Positions 1-9,023 of a stretch of DNA of 64,000 bases are shown piece by piece. Source of the DNA: an uncultured Prevotellaceae bacterium (GTDB lineage: Bacteria > Bacteroidota > Bacteroidia > Bacteroidales > Bacteroidaceae); contig ONDP01000001.1 of the NCBI GenBank assembly GCA_900316645.1, forward strand, positions 62,001 to 126,000, read 5' to 3'. Within the stretch, counting starts at the first letter, position 1. Each line of letters begins with the position of its first letter. The notes under the pieces were generated by a model. The model saw only the letters and a program-made list of their open reading frames with translations, had not been told where the DNA came from and ran no database searches. The position numbers and the translations under genes were made by a program.

Positions 1-2
1 AA

Positions 3-944
3 CTGCTGCATACCTATATCCTTGTGCCCCGTTCGTCGCAGTTGCCCGCCCATCTGCCTCATGGCACCGTTGTTCGCACTCCAGTTGAGCGAGCTGCCGT
101 CTTTACGACAGTTCACTGCTCATTGCTGGCGACGATAGGACGTGCCGACCGCATTGTGGGTGTTGCCGACCTGAAGTATATCAAAATTCCCTATGTTCAG
201 CAACAGGTGAGTGCTGGGCGCATTGCCGATTGCGGTAGCGGTATGAATCCTATGGTCGAGAAAATCATTGACGTCAAGCCAGATGTTATTCTGCTGTCGC
301 CTTTTGAGAACAGTGGCGGTTATGGCAAGCTGGAGGAGATAGACGTTCCTCTCGTGGAGTGTGCCGAATATATGGAAACATCGCCTTTGGCACGCGCTGA
401 GTGGATGAAATTCTACGGAATGCTGTTTGGCAAGGAACAAACCACCGACAGCCTCTTTGCCGTTGTCGACAACAACTATCAGTCGCTTCGTCAGGATGTT
501 CGGCAGTTAGGGGCAGGACGCTCCGTTGTCCTTGATAAGATGGTGGGAACGGTGTGGTATGTCCCGGGCGGACGCAGCACGATTGGTCAGATGGTGCAGG
601 ATGCCGGAGGGCGCTATCCGTGGGCTGACGATTCTCATAGCGGCAGTCTCTCACTGGCTTTCGAAAGTGTGCTTGAGCGTGCTGGCGATGCCGATGTCTG
701 GATGTATCGCTATAGCAGCGACCACAGCCATACCTTTCACGAACTGCTGAGTGAGTATCATGGCTACCGCCAGTTGCAAGCTTTTGCCGACAGGAATGTC
801 TATGCCTGCAATGTGGAGCAGACACTCTTCTACGAGGAGTCGCCTTTCCGTCCCGACTATCTTTTGTCTGATTTCATTCAGATATTGCATCCTGACACCC
901 CAAATCCCAAGCCTTTGCGTTATTATCAGAAACTGCATGAATAA
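3..944 (+). CDS. ABC transporter substrate-binding protein (partial, 5' end outside window)
   Basis: The reading frame is open from the first bases, so the true start lies upstream; 313 residues are visible. The protein resembles periplasmic binding proteins of the BtuF/FecB type, which deliver cobalamin, haem or iron-chelates to a FecCD-type permease. Visible family features are the segment with GRADRIVGVADL, the later KPDVILLSP strand and a long central helix, giving the two-lobed class III fold. The stop codon overlaps the ATG of the permease gene (ATGAATAA), which indicates translational coupling. The ligand cannot be told from sequence. Family assignment is firm; substrate is open. Confidence 0.85.
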   Translation: MLHTYILVPRSSQLPAHLPHGTVVRTPVERAAVFTTVHCSLLATIGRADRIVGVADLKYIKIPYVQQQVSAGRIADCGSGMNPMVEKIIDVKPDVILLSPFENSGGYGKLEEIDVPLVECAEYMETSPLARAEWMKFYGMLFGKEQTTDSLFAVVDNNYQSLRQDVRQLGAGRSVVLDKMVGTVWYVPGGRSTIGQMVQDAGGRYPWADDSHSGSLSLAFESVLERAGDADVWMYRYSSDHSHTFHELLSEYHGYRQLQAFADRNVYACNVEQTLFYEESPFRPDYLLSDFIQILHPDTPNPKPLRYYQKLHE

Positions 945-1944
945 AGGAATCGTATATTGTCTGGCGCTTGCTGTTGCCATCATCCTGTTGTTTTTTCTCA
1001 ATTTGGTGATTGGCTCTGTCAATATCCCCTTCGCTGATGCCCTTTGCATCCTGACGGGGGATGGTGACGTGCGCCCTTCGTGGCAATATATCATTCTGCA
1101 GTCGCGTCTGCCTCAGGCTTTGACGGCTATCCTTTGCGGCAGTGCTTTGGCAACAAGTGGACTCATGCTTCAGACGGCTTTCCGCAATCCGTTGGCAGGT
1201 CCCAGTATCTTCGGCATCAACAGTGGTGCCGGCTTGGGTGTTGCTTTGGTCATGCTGTTCCTTGGTGGTAGCATATCGGCAGGCTCTGTCAGCCTTACGG
1301 GGTTTGTGGCTGTAATGGTGGCAGCCTTCATTGGTGCTATGTCGGTCATGACCCTTATTTTCTTTTTCTCCACCTTCGTGCGCAATCATGTTATGTTGCT
1401 CATAATCGGCATCATGATAGGCTATATCGCCAACTCAGCCATATCGTTGCTCAACTATTTTGCTACTGACGAAGGTGTGCGCAGTTATATGGTGTGGGGA
1501 CTGGGCTCGTTTGGTGGTGTGTCCATGCGGATGATGCCTTGGTTCTGTCTGGTCAGCATAGCTGGTCTTTTGGGCAGTCTGCTGCTCATCAAACCGCTCA
1601 ATGCCCTGATGCTGGGCGATAATTATGCAGAAAACTTGGGAATCAATATCGTCCGTGTCAGGAACTGGCTACTTGTTGTGACGGGACTTCTTACGGCCAT
1701 CACCACCACCTTCTGTGGTCCTGTGGCTTTCATCGGACTGGCTGTCCCTCACATGGCCCGCCTGTTGCTCACCACCGATAATCACCGTTCGCTGTTGCCT
1801 GCCACTATGCTGATGGGAGCTGTGATTGCCCTGTTGTGCAATCTCATTTGCTGTCTGCCTGGTGAAAGCGGCCTGATTCCCCTTAATGCTGTCACACCGT
1901 TGATTGGTGCTCCCGTCATCATCTACGTCATCATGCGGCGCTAA
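937..1944 (+). CDS. FecCD/BtuC-family ABC transporter permease
   Basis: Inner-membrane permease of an importer for iron-siderophore, haem or cobalamin, 335 residues, with about ten hydrophobic segments. Family motifs are the LQTAFRNPLAGPSIFGI segment after the second membrane helix and the C-terminal GPVAFIGLAVPHMARLL segment, which forms the coupling helix to the ATPase. I start the gene at ATG 937, which gives an N-terminus MNKGIVYC followed at once by a membrane helix and overlaps the upstream stop by 8 bases; a longer frame from 751 only runs back through the binding-protein gene. No ATPase gene follows, since the next gene is on the opposite strand; it may lie upstream of the window. Confidence 0.9.
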   Translation: MNKGIVYCLALAVAIILLFFLNLVIGSVNIPFADALCILTGDGDVRPSWQYIILQSRLPQALTAILCGSALATSGLMLQTAFRNPLAGPSIFGINSGAGLGVALVMLFLGGSISAGSVSLTGFVAVMVAAFIGAMSVMTLIFFFSTFVRNHVMLLIIGIMIGYIANSAISLLNYFATDEGVRSYMVWGLGSFGGVSMRMMPWFCLVSIAGLLGSLLLIKPLNALMLGDNYAENLGINIVRVRNWLLVVTGLLTAITTTFCGPVAFIGLAVPHMARLLLTTDNHRSLLPATMLMGAVIALLCNLICCLPGESGLIPLNAVTPLIGAPVIIYVIMRR

Positions 1945-1962
1945 GCCAATCATCGTTTCTCC

Positions 1963-2694
1963 TTATTGTGGTCTGCTAATGCCCAGATAGTCGAAGAATC
2001 TGTCTGGCCAGTAGTTCATAATCAGTTCGTCAGGGAAATCAGTTTCTTCCAGCAAGGGGTAAAGTCGCTCGTAGTCGGCTATTTGGAACGATATGTGGGC
2101 ATCACTGCCTAAAATCGTCGGCGCCTCGTATTTCTTGCAGAGTCGCAGAATTTCGAGATTGTTGTCGCGTGCCACCGTCTTGTGTCGCGCAGGAGCCAAC
2201 GAGTGGTTGTTCACTTCCAGCAAGGTGTGCGCTTCCTTGGCAGCCAATACCAGTTTCTCAAAGTCCAGTTCAGCCGAGCCGTCGCCAGGATGACTGATGA
2301 TGTGCATCTTCGGATGCTTGATAATCTTGATGAGACCTTCGGTGTTCTCATCCTTCGTACCACCTTGATACCATGCCGTGTGAATACCCGCAATAACTAT
2401 GTCCAGTCTGCCCAGATACTCTTCTGTGAGGTCGAGCCCTCCGTTATTGTCGAGGATGTTCACTTCACACCCCAGCAGCAACTGGACACCATACATATTT
2501 CTGGGCACCACAAACATGTTTCTGAAATACACCAACGGACAGGTGCCCGGCACACTTGGACCGTGTTCCGTGATACCCAAGACTTCCAGTCCTTTGTCGG
2601 CAGCAGCTTTCACCATTTCCTGCAGACTGCTGTAGGCATGTCCCGAGGCTACCGTGTGTGTATGAGCGTCAACAAGAATCTTTTTCATCATCAA
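1963..2694 (-). CDS. PHP-domain metal-dependent phosphoesterase, YcdX-like
   Basis: A 243-residue hydrolase of the PHP superfamily, closest in layout to YcdX, a trinuclear zinc phosphatase. Metal ligands are visible in order: DAHTHT near the N-terminus, ITEHGP at about residue 41-46, GCEVNIL, HTAWYQ, ISHPGD, and GSDAHI near the C-terminus. The physiological substrate of this family is not settled. The gene starts 35 bases after the end of dcuB on the same strand, so the two are probably co-transcribed from the dcuB promoter. The N-terminus has three consecutive Met codons, so the exact start is uncertain by two codons. Confidence 0.85.
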   Translation of the reverse strand: MMMKKILVDAHTHTVASGHAYSSLQEMVKAAADKGLEVLGITEHGPSVPGTCPLVYFRNMFVVPRNMYGVQLLLGCEVNILDNNGGLDLTEEYLGRLDIVIAGIHTAWYQGGTKDENTEGLIKIIKHPKMHIISHPGDGSAELDFEKLVLAAKEAHTLLEVNNHSLAPARHKTVARDNNLEILRLCKKYEAPTILGSDAHISFQIADYERLYPLLEETDFPDELIMNYWPDRFFDYLGISRPQ

Positions 2695-2729
2695 TCAACC
2701 TGACTCCAGCTCCCTTTTTTTGATTAGAA

Positions 2730-4061
2730 TTAGTAGAATATTGTTGTCAGTAGATAGGCTATAATCGTTGAGGTGAATATGCAAATCAAACCAGGCATCA
2801 TAAACGAGTGGTTCAGCAGGTATTTACCTATGATAGTTGTTCCCGATCGGTCGAAATTCACCGTTGCAATATCCGAGGGGTAGTTGGGGATGAAGAAGTA
2901 ACCATATACACTTGGGAACACACCCAGCAGCACGGGACCAGCTATTCCTAACGAATAGGCCAGCGGCAACATGGATACCACAACGGCACCCTGCGAATTA
3001 ATCAACACTGACACCAGGAAGAATACAATAGCGATAGACCACGGATATTCCTTTACTATCTCGGTCAGCATTTCCTGCATAGCACCCAGATAGTTCGAGA
3101 AGTAAGTGTCGGCCAGCCATGCAATGCCATAGATAGCCACAACAGCCACCATACCCGATTGCCATACAGGGCCAGCCACAGCCTTCTTGGGTTGCGCCTT
3201 ACAGAAGATAATCATCATGGCTGCTGCTGCAATCATCACTATCTGAATCACCAAATTCATTTTCAGCGGTTTGCCGTCCCACGAGGGTAGGAGAGAGGGC
3301 ACTGCAGCCAAGAGCACGATAACGCCCAGCGCACACAGAAAAACGTAAACGGCACGTTTGGCCTCAGGGGCAATCACCTTATCCAGTGTGGTAGCTTCAC
3401 CACCATATATATATTCACGCTGGGCGGGATCCTGCAACTTTGCCTGGAACTCAGGGTCCTTGTCGAGGTCTAAGCCACGGTGGTAACTGGCAGCGGCGGC
3501 GGCCATCAGTCCGCACAGACAGGCAGGAATCGAAATGGCCAGCACACCGGGAATGGTAATGTCAAAACCATTGGCATTCGAAATGCTCACAAAAGCTACT
3601 ACAGCTGCAGCAATCGGCGAACATGTGATTCCTACCTGCGAGGCGATAGACGCCACACCGCATGGGCGCTCAGGGCGAATGCCCTTCTTCAGTGCTATGT
3701 CGCAAACAATAGGCATCAGTGTATAAACCACGTGACCCGTTCCCACCAATACCGTCAGGAAAAACGTGCAGAGCGGAGCCAGAAACGTGATGCGGTCGGG
3801 ATGCTTACGTAGCATTTTTTCAGCTATCTGTATCAGCCAGTCCATACCGCCAGAAGCCTGCATGATACCGGCGCAGGTCACAGCGGCTATAATAATGTAA
3901 ATCACGTCAGTAGGCGGTGTTCCAGGTTTCAATCCGAAACCGAATACAAGGATAGCTAGTCCGATACCCGAGATAGCGCCCAGCGCAAGACTGCCGTAGC
4001 GTGAACCAATCCACAATGCTCCCAACACGATGAGAAGCTGCAAAATCATTAATAAACTCAT
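2730..4061 (-). CDS. dcuB: Anaerobic C4-dicarboxylate carrier, DcuB family
   Basis: Inner-membrane exchanger of 443 residues, the usual length of DcuA/DcuB. DcuB proteins swap external fumarate, malate or aspartate for succinate during fumarate respiration, which fits an anaerobe that excretes succinate. Diagnostic stretches are LQASGG-like IMQASGGMDWL, GTGHVVYTLMPI, KKGIRPERPCG and the C-terminal FFIPNYPSDIATVNFD. The GTGHVVYT stretch is the DcuB rather than DcuA version. A TATCTTTG promoter lies 33 bases upstream. The PHP phosphoesterase gene follows with a 35-base gap. Confidence 0.92.
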   Translation of the reverse strand: MSLLMILQLLIVLGALWIGSRYGSLALGAISGIGLAILVFGFGLKPGTPPTDVIYIIIAAVTCAGIMQASGGMDWLIQIAEKMLRKHPDRITFLAPLCTFFLTVLVGTGHVVYTLMPIVCDIALKKGIRPERPCGVASIASQVGITCSPIAAAVVAFVSISNANGFDITIPGVLAISIPACLCGLMAAAAASYHRGLDLDKDPEFQAKLQDPAQREYIYGGEATTLDKVIAPEAKRAVYVFLCALGVIVLLAAVPSLLPSWDGKPLKMNLVIQIVMIAAAAMMIIFCKAQPKKAVAGPVWQSGMVAVVAIYGIAWLADTYFSNYLGAMQEMLTEIVKEYPWSIAIVFFLVSVLINSQGAVVVSMLPLAYSLGIAGPVLLGVFPSVYGYFFIPNYPSDIATVNFDRSGTTIIGKYLLNHSFMMPGLICIFTSTIIAYLLTTIFY

Positions 4062-4093
4062 AGTTTTAGCTTGTAGTTATTTTCATTTCTTTG

Positions 4094-4101
4094 CAAAGAT
4101 A
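4094..4101 (-). promoter_or_regulatory. -7 element TATCTTTG for dcuB
   Basis: Read on the minus strand, TATCTTTG matches the Bacteroidetes -7 consensus TAnnTTTG and is followed by CAAAG. It lies 33 bases ahead of the dcuB ATG. No TTTG is seen at the -33 position. Confidence 0.65.
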
Positions 4102-4109
4102 GCCAATTT

Positions 4110-4137
4110 AGTGAATAGTAACGAGTGAATAGTGAAG
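4110..4137 (+). repeat. Heptad tandem repeat, unit AGTGAAT-like
   Basis: Four adjoining 7-base units: AGTGAAT, AGTAACG, AGTGAAT, AGTGAAG. The same unit family recurs at 26754-26781 and, in reverse complement, at 27051-27078 and about 16661-16674. Confidence 0.8.
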
Positions 4138-4346
4138 AATTTACCACTGCATTCAACATTTTTAACTATTCATTACAGCAAGAGAGAAATTGGCACCACC
4201 TTGAAAATCAATTTCAAAAAACTGTAATCTGTAAGGTGTAAGATTTTGCAAGGTTATAGCTGACACACATACGTTTCATTTGATATAATCCCTCCTCATT
4301 TTTAGGTATTTGGAACTGAAGTGTTGAATAATAGAAGATTATTTTG

Positions 4347-4354
4347 TAACTTTG
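4347..4354 (+). promoter_or_regulatory. -7 element TAACTTTG for feoAB
   Basis: TAACTTTG is a full match to TAnnTTTG, with GTTG (one mismatch to TTTG) at 4323-4326, exactly 20 bases upstream. The start codon follows 22 bases downstream, a normal short leader. Confidence 0.7.
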
Positions 4355-4376
4355 CAGCGTAAAATTGGAAAAGACG

Positions 4377-6704
4377 ATGAAACTATCAGATTTGAAGACG
4401 GGTGAGCATGGTGTCATTGTGAAAGTGCAGGGACACGGTGGATTCCGTAAGCGCATCATCGAGATGGGCTTTATTCGAGGCAAGGAAGTGGAGGTATTGC
4501 TGAATGCTCCGCTGCAGGATCCGGTGAAATATAAACTGATGGGCTACGAAGTAAGTCTGCGCCGTCAGGAAGCTGAGATGATTGAGGTGCTGGCTGCCGA
4601 CGAGATGACGACACAGGAACTGTCGTCGCACCTGTCGGAGTTTCACTTTCCCGTTTCTCCAGAAAGTCACCCCGACGACTATCTGCAGCACATGGCTTTG
4701 CATGAACACCGCACACTGAACGTGGCACTGGTGGGTAACCCCAACTGCGGCAAGACGTCGCTCTTCAACTATGCCAGCGGAGCTCACGGACATGTGGGCA
4801 ATTACAGCGGTGTGACGGTTGATGCTTCGGTTGCTCATGCCAGCTATTTCGGTTATGAGTTTAATCTGACCGACCTGCCTGGCACTTATTCGCTGTCGTG
4901 CTATTCGCCTGAGGAACTTTATGTGCGCAAGCATCTGACCGACGATATTCCCGATGTCATTATCAATGTGATTGACTCGTCGAATCTGGAGCGCAATCTT
5001 TATCTGACCACGCAGTTGCTGGATATGGACTTGCCGATAGTGTGCGCCTTGAATATGTATGACGAATTTGAGAAGCGCGGTGACAAGGTGAATCTCGAAG
5101 TGCTCTCCACACTGTTGGGTACACCATTGGTTCCCACGTCGTTTAAGAACGGTATGGGTGTTGAACAGTTGTTCCGCACCGTGATTCAGGTGTATGAGGG
5201 TGCCAATTCGACGTCGCGCCACATCCATATCAACTATGGACATGAGATAGAGGACGGCATTCGGCATATCCAGCAGTTCCTGAAGCCCGATGCAGCCATT
5301 CATCCCCGTTATTCCACGCGCTATGTGGCACTGAAACTACTGGAGCACGATACTGACATTGAGCAGTTCTTGCGTGAGAATGCAGGCGACAAGAGCCGTC
5401 AGATTCTTGTGGAGCGTGACAAGGCTGCTGCTCGTGTTTATGAGGAATACAATACAGATTCCGAAACAGCCATCATGGATGCCAAGTATGGTTTCATCAA
5501 CGGTGCACTTACCGAGGCAGAGTATAAGACAGGCCACGAGCAGGACACCTACCGCACAACGCATTTGATTGACAATATCCTGTCGAACAAATATCTGGGC
5601 TTCCCCATCTTTTTCGCCATCCTGTTCCTGATGTTCCAAACGACTTTCGTGTTGGGCCAATACCCGATGGACTGGATAGACGCTGGCGTAGAGTGGTTGG
5701 GCGATTTCGTTTCACAGCGAATGCCTGATGGTCCACTGCGCTCGATGCTCGTTGACGGTGTGATAGGTGGAGTGGGGGCTGTCATCGTGTTCCTGCCCCA
5801 GATATTGATTCTCTACTTCTTCATTTCGCTGATGGAGGATTCGGGCTATATGGCCCGTGCAGCCTTCATCATGGATAAGCTGATGCACGGCATGGGACTG
5901 CATGGCAAGTCGTTCATCCCGCTGGTGATGGGATTCGGTTGTAATGTGCCTGCCATCATGGCTACGCGAACCATCGAGAGTCGCCGTTCACGACTCATCA
6001 CGATGTTGATATTGCCCTTCATGTCGTGTTCGGCACGCCTGCCTATATACATCATGATTATCGGCACCTTCTTTGCCACGGAATATCAGTCGTGGATCAT
6101 GCTGTCGCTCTATGCCATAGGTTTGCTGGTGGCCATCATCGTTTCGAAGATTTTCTCGACTATCGTCATTAAGGGCGAGGATACGCCGTTTGTGATGGAA
6201 CTGCCGCCATACCGCTGGCCGACGGCTAAGGCTATTGGTCGGCACACATGGGAAAAGGGTAAGGAGTATCTGAAAAAGATGGGTGGCATTATCCTCGTCG
6301 CCAGCATCATCGTGTGGGCATTGGGTTATTTCGGACCTTCTGGTGTGGCTCCCGAAATGGAACAGTCGTACATAGGACGGATGGGACAGTGGATAGCTCC
6401 CGTCTTCACACCACAGGGATTCAATTGGCAGTTGGACGTATCGCTGATAGCCGGTGTGGGAGCCAAAGAAATTGTGGCATCAACCATCGGTGTGCTGGGC
6501 GGATTAGAGGGCTTGACACCACTGGCTGCATATTGCTATCTGTTGTTCGTACTGCTTTATTTCCCCTGCATTGCCACGATAACAGCTATCAAGAATGAGA
6601 CAGGCTCGTGGTGGTGGGCTTGTTTCGCAGCTTGTTATACAACAGTGGTGGCTTGGGTGGTATCAGCGTTGGTCAATCAATTGGGCCAACTGTTCTACTC
6701 ATGA
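4377..6704 (+). CDS. feoB: Ferrous iron transport protein FeoA-FeoB fusion
   Basis: Ferrous iron importer of 775 residues. Residues 1-73 are a FeoA (SH3-like) domain beginning MKLSDLKTG; it is joined to FeoB, as is common in Bacteroidetes. The G domain shows G1 GNPNCGKTS (about 120-128), G3 DLPG (166-169) and G4 NMYD (226-229). From about residue 405 there is the polytopic pore with the paired gate regions, including GFGCNVPAIMATRTIESRR. I chose ATG 4377, not the TTG at 4365, because the TTG lies only 11 bases after the -7 box and adds four residues ahead of a typical FeoA start. The 3' end overlaps the oppositely oriented rlmH by 10 bases. Confidence 0.97.
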   Translation: MKLSDLKTGEHGVIVKVQGHGGFRKRIIEMGFIRGKEVEVLLNAPLQDPVKYKLMGYEVSLRRQEAEMIEVLAADEMTTQELSSHLSEFHFPVSPESHPDDYLQHMALHEHRTLNVALVGNPNCGKTSLFNYASGAHGHVGNYSGVTVDASVAHASYFGYEFNLTDLPGTYSLSCYSPEELYVRKHLTDDIPDVIINVIDSSNLERNLYLTTQLLDMDLPIVCALNMYDEFEKRGDKVNLEVLSTLLGTPLVPTSFKNGMGVEQLFRTVIQVYEGANSTSRHIHINYGHEIEDGIRHIQQFLKPDAAIHPRYSTRYVALKLLEHDTDIEQFLRENAGDKSRQILVERDKAAARVYEEYNTDSETAIMDAKYGFINGALTEAEYKTGHEQDTYRTTHLIDNILSNKYLGFPIFFAILFLMFQTTFVLGQYPMDWIDAGVEWLGDFVSQRMPDGPLRSMLVDGVIGGVGAVIVFLPQILILYFFISLMEDSGYMARAAFIMDKLMHGMGLHGKSFIPLVMGFGCNVPAIMATRTIESRRSRLITMLILPFMSCSARLPIYIMIIGTFFATEYQSWIMLSLYAIGLLVAIIVSKIFSTIVIKGEDTPFVMELPPYRWPTAKAIGRHTWEKGKEYLKKMGGIILVASIIVWALGYFGPSGVAPEMEQSYIGRMGQWIAPVFTPQGFNWQLDVSLIAGVGAKEIVASTIGVLGGLEGLTPLAAYCYLLFVLLYFPCIATITAIKNETGSWWWACFAACYTTVVAWVVSALVNQLGQLFYS

Positions 6705-7165
6705 TGATAGGGTTCGCCTTTAATGATGGTGCAGGCACGGTATATCTGCTCGGTAAAGGTGAGCCGTATCATTTGGTGTGAGAACGTCATTTTCGAAAGA
6801 CTCAGTTGCTCATTAGCTCTGGCATAGACGTCGTTGGAAAAACCGTAAGGACCGCCGATGACGAAGATGAGTCTGCGTGCCGTATTGCGCTTTTGCTCCA
6901 ACCAGCGGGCAAATTCAATACTGCGGTATTCGCGTCCATGTTCATCTAATAATACAACAGTGTCAGAGGGTTGCAACTGTTTCAGTATCAGTTCGCCCTC
7001 AGCTTGCTTCTGCTGTTCTTCCGAAAGATTCTTGGTGTTCTTCAGTTCCGGGATGGTCACTAGTTCAAAGGGCATGTAGTGGTTGATGCGCTCAACATAA
7101 TCACTGATGCCAGCCAGAAAGTGTTTGTTGACAGTCTTACCGACCTGAAGGAGTAGTGTCTTCAT
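6695..7165 (-). CDS. rlmH: 23S rRNA (pseudouridine1915-N3)-methyltransferase RlmH
   Basis: A 156-residue SPOUT methyltransferase that methylates pseudouridine 1915 in helix 69 of 23S rRNA on the assembled ribosome. Family features are LLDEHGREY (73-81), the SAM-binding FVIGGPYGF (101-109) and the C-terminal knot with EQIYRACTIIKGEPYHH. Length is standard. It is the last gene of the ftsK operon; its start lies 29 bases inside the DUF4491 gene, so translation is probably coupled. Its stop overlaps the feoB stop region tail to tail. Confidence 0.96.
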   Translation of the reverse strand: MKTLLLQVGKTVNKHFLAGISDYVERINHYMPFELVTIPELKNTKNLSEEQQKQAEGELILKQLQPSDTVVLLDEHGREYRSIEFARWLEQKRNTARRLIFVIGGPYGFSNDVYARANEQLSLSKMTFSHQMIRLTFTEQIYRACTIIKGEPYHHE

Positions 7166-7526
7166 CTTCTTCTATAGCATAGATGCTCTTGCCGTGATGA
7201 ACGGGGCAGAGCGTCTCGTTCTTATCGATGGGGGGATATTCGTCGCGCCTTTTGGGATTCATGGGGAACCATCCCTTCTGCACGCGTTTTTTTTGCGAGA
7301 ACAGTTCGCCGATGCCCCAAAGGGCTGATGCACCGAAAACTCCGACAACAGCCGACACGATGGTGTTTTCGATGAAGAGGGCTGCTATGATACATATCAA
7401 GCCTATCAGTAGATAGACTATCCAGGGACGCGTGCCCCAATGGTATTCGGTTTTAATCACAATGGGATGCCATATCCCTATGGTAAGAAAGGTGCAGACG
7501 GCTATTATCAATCCTGTGAAATACAT
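7137..7526 (-). CDS. DUF4491 family membrane protein
   Basis: A 129-residue protein of unknown function that matches the DUF4491 family of Bacteroidetes by its N-terminal layout. Three or four hydrophobic segments lie within residues 1-75, followed by a cytosolic tail with KKRVQKGWFPMNPKR and CPVHHG. Role is not known. It sits three bases after the DUF5687 gene and overlaps rlmH by 29 bases. The overlap means that the last ten or so codons (EEDEDTTPSGR) are read in another frame as the start of RlmH. Confidence 0.75.
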   Translation of the reverse strand: MYFTGLIIAVCTFLTIGIWHPIVIKTEYHWGTRPWIVYLLIGLICIIAALFIENTIVSAVVGVFGASALWGIGELFSQKKRVQKGWFPMNPKRRDEYPPIDKNETLCPVHHGKSIYAIEEDEDTTPSGR

Positions 7527-7529
7527 ATT

Positions 7530-9023
7530 TTATCTTGTTGAGTGGAATCCTTCGAGGTTCTCGTAGCGGTGAGCCATCATTCGGCGGTAGATGCTGCGCA
7601 TCCAATAGGGCTCCGCCAAAGTGAATGCCAGTCCGATGACTATCATGATGATGAAGGCTACGTCTTCGTTGAAGATAGCCTGCAGTATCAGTACCAGGGC
7701 TACGGGAACGAAGAATACGACGAGCTCGATGATGAGTTGCAATTTGTTTTCGATCTGGTTCTTTCCGGTAATCTTATCATTCAAGGGCAGTGTCTGTTTG
7801 TTCCAGATAGCCAATTGGAAGAGCAGACAGTATTCCGGTCCAGTGGTGATGAAAAGGTAGGCGAGTATCATCAGCAGTGAGAACTTGCCCGAGATAATAG
7901 GCGGCAACAGCAGGAGGAATGGCAGCAGCACTATGGCGCAATAGAAATAGTATTTGGCGCGGAGCAGTGTCAGGATGTTCTCCCGATGTACCAAAAGCAA
8001 ATCGATATAGTTGCCTTCTGGTCCCATTACTTTTACCAGATTGACAGCTCCGAAGAATACGAAGCAATAGAGGCACCAGATGTTGCGGGCGAAATTGCTT
8101 GTATACATGTCTGTATAAGCTATCAGCAGCGAAAGCATGATGATAATGCCGACGCCCTGTATGAAGCGGGTGCGGATGGCCTTGTTGCGCATAGTGCTCT
8201 TGATTTCCAGTTTGATATATTCACCAATCTGTCCAAAGCGGTTCAGGGCGGTGAACTCCGATACATGCTTCAGGTTGGTTTCCTCATGCTTTGAAATCTC
8301 GTCATAGATGAGATGCATCTGCAGATGCCGGTTGATGATGAAAAGGAGGACGAAGAGCACCAGGAATACTAAGAAAGCTGCCCACGTGAACCCCCAATCG
8401 CCGATGAAATCGAACACACGATCGAACAACTTGTCAAACGCTTTGTTCGACAATAGGAAGAATGGCAAAAGTGTAGCACCGTAGAAGACGATAGGAAGTG
8501 CCAACCAGAACATGCTGCGGTTGACCAGTGTGCGCACCAACAGATACCATTGGCTATTCACCAGTATAATCAATTGAAGCAGGATGAGCATGCCAAGTCC
8601 CTGCAACAATGTCATACTGCCGCAAATGCAGATAAACGTATAGGGCAGAAAGAGCGACAGCCAAATAAGATTGGTGCTGTCGAACAGCATGGATACTAAG
8701 AAACAGTCGACGGCTGAAAATTTACTGATAGGCATCAGCATATAGGGCTTCACCATCATCACTGGTGTTTGCTGTGCCATAAAACGCATGCCAAAATCAA
8801 GCAACAGCAGGAAGGGAAGGATGAAGAATATAATCTGGTGTTCATCCTCTGTAGCAGCGAGCCATCCAAGGAAGGTGCCGATAGCTACGAAATATACAAC
8901 AAAGAATGCCAATCCGAGGTAAGCGAAAAACTTGCCATACTGATTGGCCTCGAACATCACATTGCGCTTCTCGCTTAACTTCTTGTTCTGGCGGAGAAGT
9001 CGGAATAGTTGAATCTTATTCAT
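7530..9023 (-). CDS. DUF5687 family polytopic membrane protein
   Basis: A 497-residue integral membrane protein with about twelve hydrophobic segments, resembling the DUF5687 family, which looks like ABC-2 type exporter membrane subunits. The N-terminus MNKIQLFRLLRQNKKLSEKR is a short cytosolic lead. No ATPase gene adjoins it, so a partner would be encoded elsewhere. It begins directly after the lolA-like stop codon (adjacent bases) in the ftsK operon. Function is unknown; the export idea is inference from fold likeness only. Confidence 0.7.
   Translation of the reverse strand: MNKIQLFRLLRQNKKLSEKRNVMFEANQYGKFFAYLGLAFFVVYFVAIGTFLGWLAATEDEHQIIFFILPFLLLLDFGMRFMAQQTPVMMVKPYMLMPISKFSAVDCFLVSMLFDSTNLIWLSLFLPYTFICICGSMTLLQGLGMLILLQLIILVNSQWYLLVRTLVNRSMFWLALPIVFYGATLLPFFLLSNKAFDKLFDRVFDFIGDWGFTWAAFLVFLVLFVLLFIINRHLQMHLIYDEISKHEETNLKHVSEFTALNRFGQIGEYIKLEIKSTMRNKAIRTRFIQGVGIIIMLSLLIAYTDMYTSNFARNIWCLYCFVFFGAVNLVKVMGPEGNYIDLLLVHRENILTLLRAKYYFYCAIVLLPFLLLLPPIISGKFSLLMILAYLFITTGPEYCLLFQLAIWNKQTLPLNDKITGKNQIENKLQLIIELVVFFVPVALVLILQAIFNEDVAFIIMIVIGLAFTLAEPYWMRSIYRRMMAHRYENLEGFHSTR

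Larger units (their letters stand above)
4062..4376. other. Divergent spacer dcuB / feoAB (315 bp)
   Basis: This spacer holds the dcuB promoter (4094-4101), the feoAB promoter (4347-4354) and a heptad tandem array at 4110-4137. The remaining middle part, about 4150-4320, is AT-rich; I see no gene, no tRNA and no recognisable riboswitch in it. A 5' extension of an antisense frame enters it but has no coding character. Confidence 0.6.

Noticed and set aside
4386-5303. 305-codon minus-strand frame inside feoB
   Set aside because: Antisense to the clear FeoA and G-domain motifs; no start signal.
7137-7165. Frameshift between the DUF4491 gene and rlmH
   Set aside because: The two frames overlap by 29 bases, but both proteins are complete with their own family ends, so it is an ordinary gene overlap.
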